NCBI RefSeq assembly: GCF_000938255.1
Contig: NZ_JYMR01000052.1
Span: 248,001 to 312,000, forward strand
Direction of reading: 5' to 3'
From: Bradyrhizobium sp. LTSP849
GTDB lineage: Bacteria; Pseudomonadota; Alphaproteobacteria; Rhizobiales; Xanthobacteraceae
Length of the DNA: 64,000 nucleotides
Position numbers and translations under genes: made by a program. Below are positions 59,815 to 64,000 of the stretch, in pieces. The notes below the pieces were generated by a model. It saw only the letters and a list, made by a program, of their open reading frames with translations, was not told the DNA's origin and did no database searches. Each line of letters starts with the position of its first letter. Position 1 is the stretch's first letter.

Positions 59815-61436
59815 GCCGCCTCCTCGCGTCGCATCCAGTCTTTAAGAATTGCTGCCGCCTGCATCTGGTCGAGGCGAATGATCTGCTCCAGCCGCTTCTG
59901 CGGGGTTCGCTGCATCTTGCCTTCGAGGTCTTCGACGAGGTTGAGCTCGGGGTCCTGACTATCGGTCAATGCAAGGGCCGCGGCAGCTTCGAGCTCAGCG
60001 GCCTCGGCCGCCTCGGTCTGCTCCTGCGCCGCACGATGGGTCAGGATGCCGTTGACCGCAGGCCGCAGCCCGAACCAGACCAGCATCGAGGCGACGGCCA
60101 GAATTGTCACCGCGTTGATGACGCTGCCGAGTTGCTTGTTGATCATCTCGACGAAGCTGATCGGCGGCACCGGCGCGAGCTCGCGCGAGCCTTCGATGAA
60201 GTCGACCGCAGTGACCTGGATCTGATCGCCGCGCGCCTTGTCCAGTCCGCCCGCGGTCGCCGCAAGCTGGCTGATCTCGGCGAGCTTGCTGTCGACGATG
60301 GCCTGGTTGCTCTTGTCGCCGAGATCGGCGACGAGCCGCCCGCGGTTGACCAGGACGGCGATGAAGAGCTTCTTGACCGCATAGCCGTCGCTCACCGTCG
60401 TCGTGGTCTTGGAGGAGACCTCGAAATTGGTGACGTCCTCGCGACGCTGCTTGTCCTCGCTGGAGTTCTTGGTGCCGCCGCCGTTGACCTGCTGGTCCGG
60501 AAGGTTCTGCTGCACTGTGGTCGGCGTAGAGCGATCCGCGTTCTGTGACTTCTCGTTTTCGCGGACGTTGCGGACGGAACGCTCGGCGCGCGTCTCCGGG
60601 TCGTAGACGGTCTCGTTGGTCTGCCGCTTGTCAGTCGAGAGCTGCGGCGCGACGCTGACCTCGAAATTGTCCAGGCCCAGATAGGGCGTCAGCGCCTTGC
60701 GGATGTTTTCCTGCACCATCCCGCCGACCGTCTTCTGGAGGCTCGCCATCTTGGTCGGCGCGGCGCTGGCTTCGTCCTCCTCGGCCAGCAGCATCGTGCC
60801 GTCGGCATCGAGCACGGTCACCTTGTCACGCGTCATGCCGGGAATGGCGGCCGCGACGAGATGGCGAATCGATTGCGCGGTGCGCGCCTCGATCGCGCCG
60901 TCGGTGCGCAGCACGACCGACGCCGACGGCGGCTGCTGCGTGGCGCGGAACGAGCCGCGCACCGGCATCACGATATGCACCCGCGCTGCCTTGACACCCT
61001 TCATCAACTGCACGGTCCGGGCGATCTCACCCTCGAGCGCGCGAAGCTTGGTGACCTCCTGCATGAACGAGGTCAGGCCGAGTGAGCCGATCTTGTCGAA
61101 CAGCTCGTAGCCGGAATTGGCGCTGGTCGGCAACCCTTTCTCGGCAAGCAGCATCCGCGCCTGCATGGTCTGGCTCGGCCGCACCGAGACGGTATCGCCG
61201 GCCGCATTGACGTCGAAGTTGATGTTCTGCTCGCGCAACGCGGCGCCGATGCGCGTCACGTCTTCGCGGGCGAGGCCGGTATAGAGAGGCTCGAATTCGG
61301 GCCGGCTCAGATAATAGGCACCGCCGACGACGGTGACGAGGACGGCGAAGCCGATCAACCCCAAGGCCATCAGACGTCGCGGCCCGAGTTCCAGCAGATT
61401 GTTGAGCAGCTGCTGTAGCTGCGCGCGACTGAGCAT
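59811..61436 (-). CDS. fliF: Flagellar MS-ring protein FliF
   Basis: 541 residues from the ATG at 61436 (MLSRAQLQQLLNNLLELGPR) with GAGG close upstream; the frame also opens at 61469. Two membrane spans (LMALGLIGFAVLVTVVGGAYY and INAVTILAVASMLVWFGL) flank the periplasmic ring-building domains (YSR-type PEFEPLYTGLAREDVTRIGA; VKAARVHIVMPVRGSF). The C-terminal tail contacts FliG. First gene of the long minus-strand run; a sigma-54-like site lies about 225 bases upstream. Confidence 0.95.
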   Translation of the reverse strand: MLSRAQLQQLLNNLLELGPRRLMALGLIGFAVLVTVVGGAYYLSRPEFEPLYTGLAREDVTRIGAALREQNINFDVNAAGDTVSVRPSQTMQARMLLAEKGLPTSANSGYELFDKIGSLGLTSFMQEVTKLRALEGEIARTVQLMKGVKAARVHIVMPVRGSFRATQQPPSASVVLRTDGAIEARTAQSIRHLVAAAIPGMTRDKVTVLDADGTMLLAEEDEASAAPTKMASLQKTVGGMVQENIRKALTPYLGLDNFEVSVAPQLSTDKRQTNETVYDPETRAERSVRNVRENEKSQNADRSTPTTVQQNLPDQQVNGGGTKNSSEDKQRREDVTNFEVSSKTTTTVSDGYAVKKLFIAVLVNRGRLVADLGDKSNQAIVDSKLAEISQLAATAGGLDKARGDQIQVTAVDFIEGSRELAPVPPISFVEMINKQLGSVINAVTILAVASMLVWFGLRPAVNGILTHRAAQEQTEAAEAAELEAAAALALTDSQDPELNLVEDLEGKMQRTPQKRLEQIIRLDQMQAAAILKDWMRREEAA

Positions 61437-61659
61437 ATGACCTCGTACCAATGCGAACGTAGACGACACTCCGCTGCGAACCTTGTCTGAAGGTTGCGTG
61501 AGGACACAAACGTGTCAGTTCGCTTTCGAGGCGTTGCAATTTTGCAAGAGCTTTGGGTGACGCAATCAGTTCAGTGGCAACAAGCGGACGATCGGGCGCA
61601 TGGCCGCGAGATCGACTGCGGCATGTTGCATGAAGTCTGGCGTCGGGAGGTCAATTGCG

Positions 61660-61675
61660 GGCACGTCTTGTGCCA
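61660..61675 (-). promoter_or_regulatory. Sigma-54-like promoter or palindromic operator upstream of fliF
   Basis: On the minus strand TGGCAC-AAGAC-GTGCC has the GG-N10-GC spacing of sigma-54 promoters and differs from TGGCAC-N5-TTGC at one base. It is also a perfect palindrome GGCAC-N5-GTGCC, so a dimeric regulator site is an alternative. It lies between lafA and fliF. Confidence 0.45.
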
Positions 61676-61698
61676 CCAAATCCGCCGGTCATGGCAGA

Positions 61699-61724
61699 GG
61701 CCGTGCTCCCTTGGGAGCACGGCC
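61699..61724 (-). terminator. Hairpin after the first flagellin gene
   Basis: GGCCGTGCTCCC-tt-GGGAGCACGGCC, 12 perfect pairs, begins 18 bases beyond the flagellin stop on the minus strand. No T run follows, so it may act as an mRNA-stabilising 3' hairpin as much as a terminator. Confidence 0.65.
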
Positions 61725-61741
61725 AATTTCAAAGCCGAAGC

Positions 61742-62650
61742 TTACCGGAACAGCGACAGGATGCTCTGGCTGTTCTGGTTGGCGATCGAGAGCGCCTGAA
61801 CACCGAGCTGCTGCTGGGTCTGGAGGGCCGCCAGGCGGGTGGACTCCGCATTCATGTCGGCGTCGACGAGCTGGCCGACACCGCGGTCCACGGAGTCCAT
61901 CAAGGTCTTGACGAAATCCGTGTTGGTCGAGATACGGTTCTTGACCGCGCCGAGATCGGCGGCGGCCGAGGCCACCGAGTTGATCGAAGCGGTGACTTGC
62001 GCGATGTAGCCATCGAGCGTGGTCTGGTCAGCCGTCGAGTCGGTCAGCGAGGTGATGTCGATCGTGTCGACCGACGCACCGCCGCTCACGGTATCCAGAA
62101 TGCCGCTCTGGCTGCTGGTATAGAGCGAATAGTTGGCGATCGTCAGACCGATGGAACCGATGGTGGGCGTGCCGCCAACACGAGAGTACGACGACACCAG
62201 GTTGAACGTCGCCGGCGTGGTCGCGGTTGCGCTCAGCCAGTTCACTCCGTTGAAGGTCGCCGCATTAGCGGTACCCTTCATCTGCTGCTGGATCTGAGTG
62301 ATGTCCGCCTGGATCTTGGTCCGGTCGATACCGGCGGTCTTGGCTTCGACCAGCAGCGCCTGGAGCTTGGTCAGGCCGCCGGTGCTGTCACCAACAACCG
62401 CGGTCAGAGCGGTATATTCGGTGTCGACGGTCGCGGCCGACAGACCGAGCGAGTCGGAGACGGCGGAGAGCGCGGCGTTGTCGGCGCGCATCGACGTCGC
62501 GATCGACCAGTAGGCGGCGTTGTCCGAAGCGGTCGAGACGCGCTGGCCGGTCGAGATCCGGTTCTGCGTGGTGGAGAGTTGCGTGCTGATGTTCCGGAGG
62601 GTCTGCAGCGCGGTCATTGCAGAGGAGTTGGTGAGGAGACTAGAACCCAT
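61742..62650 (-). CDS. lafA: Lateral flagellin
   Basis: 302 residues from the ATG at 62650 (MGSSLLTNSSAMTALQTLRN); AAAGGGAC is 8 bases upstream. The N-terminal D0/D1 helices (STTQNRISTGQRVSTASDNA) and C-terminal D1/D0 helices (QTQQQLGVQALSIANQNSQS) are conserved, with a short central part, so the protein lacks the large D2/D3 domains of enteric flagellin. It is nearly identical to the product of the second gene at 62924. The small size and pairing fit the two lateral flagellins LafA1/LafA2 of B. diazoefficiens. Confidence 0.93.
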   Translation of the reverse strand: MGSSLLTNSSAMTALQTLRNISTQLSTTQNRISTGQRVSTASDNAAYWSIATSMRADNAALSAVSDSLGLSAATVDTEYTALTAVVGDSTGGLTKLQALLVEAKTAGIDRTKIQADITQIQQQMKGTANAATFNGVNWLSATATTPATFNLVSSYSRVGGTPTIGSIGLTIANYSLYTSSQSGILDTVSGGASVDTIDITSLTDSTADQTTLDGYIAQVTASINSVASAAADLGAVKNRISTNTDFVKTLMDSVDRGVGQLVDADMNAESTRLAALQTQQQLGVQALSIANQNSQSILSLFR

Positions 62651-62654
62651 TTTG

Positions 62655-62733
62655 ATGTCCCTTTGAAGATTGGATTGAGTTTGGGGACATACCGGGCTTG
62701 CACCGGTACGACAGGGCGGCGTCATGCCTTTGG
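62655..62733 (-). promoter_or_regulatory. Structured flagellin mRNA 5' leader with SD-complementary element
   Basis: Read on the minus strand: CCAAAGGCATGACGCCGCCC, a hairpin TACCGG-tgcaagc-CCGGTA (62708-62690), then ATGTCCCC (62690-62683), and after 21 bases GGGACAT (62661-62655) overlapping the ribosome binding site of lafA. ATGTCCC and GGGACAT are perfectly complementary and could close the ribosome binding site. The same layout precedes the second flagellin gene. Confidence 0.7.
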
Positions 62734-62800
62734 GCCGCGGAAAAGCGGGTGAGGGGCCCAATCTGTCGTAGCGGCAACGTTAGCGGGCGAAGCTTGTGCG
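62734..62800 (-). promoter_or_regulatory. Probable promoter region of the first flagellin gene
   Basis: Similarity between the two flagellin upstream regions continues beyond the leader: on the minus strand ACAAGCTTCGCCCGCTAACG here and GCAAGTTTCGGCGTGCTAGC upstream of the other gene, followed in both by TTGGnCCCC. Shared sequence at this position suggests a common promoter or LafR site; I cannot assign boxes. Confidence 0.4.
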
Positions 62801-62865
62801 AGGCTTGTGGCCCTGTGCCCCGGCCGCAACAGGGCGGCCAAAATTACGGCGCGCGCAGCGTCACA

Positions 62866-62905
62866 TCAAAATGAAAGGGCCGCGCTTCGCGAGAAGCGCG
62901 GCCCT
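62866..62905 (-). terminator. Rho-independent terminator of the second flagellin gene
   Basis: On the minus strand AGGGCCGCGCTTC, four bases, GAAGCGCGGCCCT, then TTTCATTTT: 13 perfect pairs and a T-rich tail, 18 bases after the stop at 62924. It makes the second flagellin gene a single-gene transcript. Confidence 0.92.
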
Positions 62906-62923
62906 CCCCGGATTCTTTGAAGC

Positions 62924-63829
62924 TTAGCGGAACAGCGACAGGATGCTCTGGCTGCTGTTGTTGGCGATCGAGAGCGCCTGAACGCCGAGCTGCTGCTGGA
63001 CCTGGAGGGCCGCCAGGCGGGTGGACTCCTGGTTCATGTCGGCGTCGACGAGCTGGCCGATACCGCGATCCACCGAGTCCATCAGGGTCTTCACGAAGTC
63101 CGTGTTGGTCGAGATGCGGTTCTTGACGGCGCCGAGATTGGCGGCCGCCGAGGCCACCGAGTTGATCGCACCGGTGACCTGCGCGATGTAGCCATCGAGC
63201 GTGGTCTGGTCAGTAGCCGAGTCGGTCAGCGTGGAGATGTCGATCGTGTTGACCGACGCACCGCCGCTCACCGTATCCAGGATGCCGTTCGTGCTGCTGG
63301 TATAGAGCGAGTAGTTGGCAACGGTCAGGCCGATGGAGCCCGTGGTCGGCGTGCCGCCGACGCGCGAGTACGACGACACGAGGTTGACGGTCGTCGGCGT
63401 GGTCGCCGTTGTGCTCAGCCAGTTCACACCGTTGAAGGTCGCCGCATCGGCCGTACCCTTCATCTGCTGCTGGATCTGGGTGACGTCCGCCTGGATCTTG
63501 GTGCGGTCGATACCGGCAGTCTTGGCTTCGACCAGCAACGATTGGAGCTTGGTCAAGCCGCCGCTGCTGTCGCCAACAACCGAGGTCAGAGCGGTATATT
63601 CGGTGTCGACGGTCGCGGCCGACAGACCGAGCGAGTCGGAGACGGCGGAGAGCGCGGCGTTGTCGGCGCGCATCGACGTCGCGATCGACCAGTAAGCAGC
63701 GTTGTCCGAAGCGGTGGCCACGCGCTGGCCGGTCGAGATCCGGTTCTGCGTGGTGGAGAGTTGCGAGCTGACAGACCGCAGGGTCTGGAGCGCGGTCATG
63801 GCAGTCGAGTTCGTGAGAAGGCTTGACAT
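62924..63829 (-). CDS. lafA: Lateral flagellin (second copy)
   Basis: 301 residues (MSSLLTNSTAMTALQTLRSV). Same architecture as the neighbour at 61742: conserved terminal helices and a short variable middle (GTPTTGSIGLTVANYSLYTS versus GTPTIGSIGLTIANYSLYTS in the other copy). AAAGGGAC lies 9 bases before the ATG. The pair probably arose by tandem duplication, and both products likely mix in one filament. Own leader element, own terminator. Confidence 0.94.
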   Translation of the reverse strand: MSSLLTNSTAMTALQTLRSVSSQLSTTQNRISTGQRVATASDNAAYWSIATSMRADNAALSAVSDSLGLSAATVDTEYTALTSVVGDSSGGLTKLQSLLVEAKTAGIDRTKIQADVTQIQQQMKGTADAATFNGVNWLSTTATTPTTVNLVSSYSRVGGTPTTGSIGLTVANYSLYTSSTNGILDTVSGGASVNTIDISTLTDSATDQTTLDGYIAQVTGAINSVASAAANLGAVKNRISTNTDFVKTLMDSVDRGIGQLVDADMNQESTRLAALQVQQQLGVQALSIANNSSQSILSLFR

Positions 63830-63834
63830 TGCGA

Positions 63835-63919
63835 ATGTCCCTTTGATGTACGCGTTACATTTTCACTGGGGGACATACCGGGCTTTCACCGGTACGGAGG
63901 GGCGGCATCATGCCTTTGG
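63835..63919 (-). promoter_or_regulatory. Structured flagellin mRNA 5' leader with SD-complementary element
   Basis: Same order as at 62655-62733: CCAAAGGCATGATGCCGCCC, hairpin TACCGG-tgaaagc-CCGGTA (63894-63876), ATGTCCCCC (63876-63868), then GGGACAT (63841-63835) over the ribosome binding site. Between the two complementary heptamers lies an additional small hairpin ATGTA-acgcg-TACAT that the other leader lacks. Confidence 0.7.
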
Positions 63920-64000
63920 ACTGAAGTGGGTGGGGTCCAACCCGCCGTGACGCATTGCTAGCACGCCGAAACTTGCTCGCAGATTAAGATCAGCTTGAAT
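63920..64000 (-). promoter_or_regulatory. Probable promoter region of the second flagellin gene
   Basis: Contains the counterpart of the sequence shared with 62734-62800 (minus strand GCAAGTTTCGGCGTGCTAGC, about 63985-63959, and TTGGACCCCACCCACTT further down). The window ends here, so the upstream limit is unknown. Confidence 0.4.

Noticed and set aside
1..64000. tRNA, rRNA, CRISPR, prophage, insertion sequence or toxin-antitoxin genes
   Set aside because: Looked for tRNA arms, spaced direct repeats, transposase or integrase motifs and small paired genes; none was convincing.

Overview
The window looks like a chromosomal segment of a Bradyrhizobium-type alphaproteobacterium. The base composition is high in GC, ABC and TRAP solute transporters are dense, GntR/LysR/TetR/MarR regulators sit divergent to catabolic operons, intergenic palindromes of the kind common in Bradyrhizobium recur, and the right-hand 20 kb is a flagellar locus whose content and order match, from memory, the lateral (laf) flagellar locus of B. 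diazoefficiens. I see no rRNA, tRNA, CRISPR array, phage or insertion sequence.

Left part (1-9.5 kb): a minus-strand catabolic cluster holds a two-subunit TPP decarboxylase, a GntR regulator, an Asp/Glu-type racemase, a DadA-like FAD dehydrogenase, a TPP enzyme, RidA and a D-2-hydroxyacid dehydrogenase. A three-gene polar amino-acid ABC importer diverges from it. Together they look like uptake and oxidative or decarboxylating breakdown of an unknown amino acid or analogue. 9.5-17.1 kb: a small membrane protein, a carboxylesterase remnant, a TetR/NmrA divergent pair with a doubled palindromic operator, then an operon of two carboxylesterases and an MHS-type transporter divergent from a second TetR.

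17.4-23.4 kb: a polyamine-type ABC importer (two permeases, binding protein, ATPase) co-directional with an amine oxidase-like flavoprotein and an HAD protein, with a divergent LysR. 24.5-27 kb: an M81 (MlrC-like) peptidase with a divergent LysR. 27-35 kb: a hexuronate/aldonate module (UxuA, a zinc dehydrogenase, TRAP DctMQP, a GntR) divergent from UxuB across a palindrome like the UxuR/ExuR operator. 35-41.8 kb: an HAD hydrolase, a nucleotide-sugar epimerase-like protein, a beta-lactamase-fold hydrolase, a dienelactone hydrolase, an MHS transporter and a cysteine-rich MarR regulator.

41.8-64 kb: a membrane protein of unknown function, the OmpR-like regulator lafR, and converging on it one long, tightly packed minus-strand run: fliF-fliH-motB-motC-fliK-SLT-flgE-flgK-flgL-flaF-flbT-flgD-fliQ-flhA-fliR-(fliJ-like)-flgJ-(flgN-like)-(fliL-like). 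Upstream lie two near-identical flagellin genes, each with its own terminator or hairpin. The two flagellin mRNAs share a structured 5' leader in which a conserved ATGTCCC is exactly complementary to the GGGACAT of the ribosome binding site. With flbT and flaF in the same locus, this is the most interesting regulatory signal in the window. Other flagellar genes (motA, fliI, fliP, flhB, fliG/M/N, flgB/C/F/G/H/I) are not here and presumably lie beyond the right edge.
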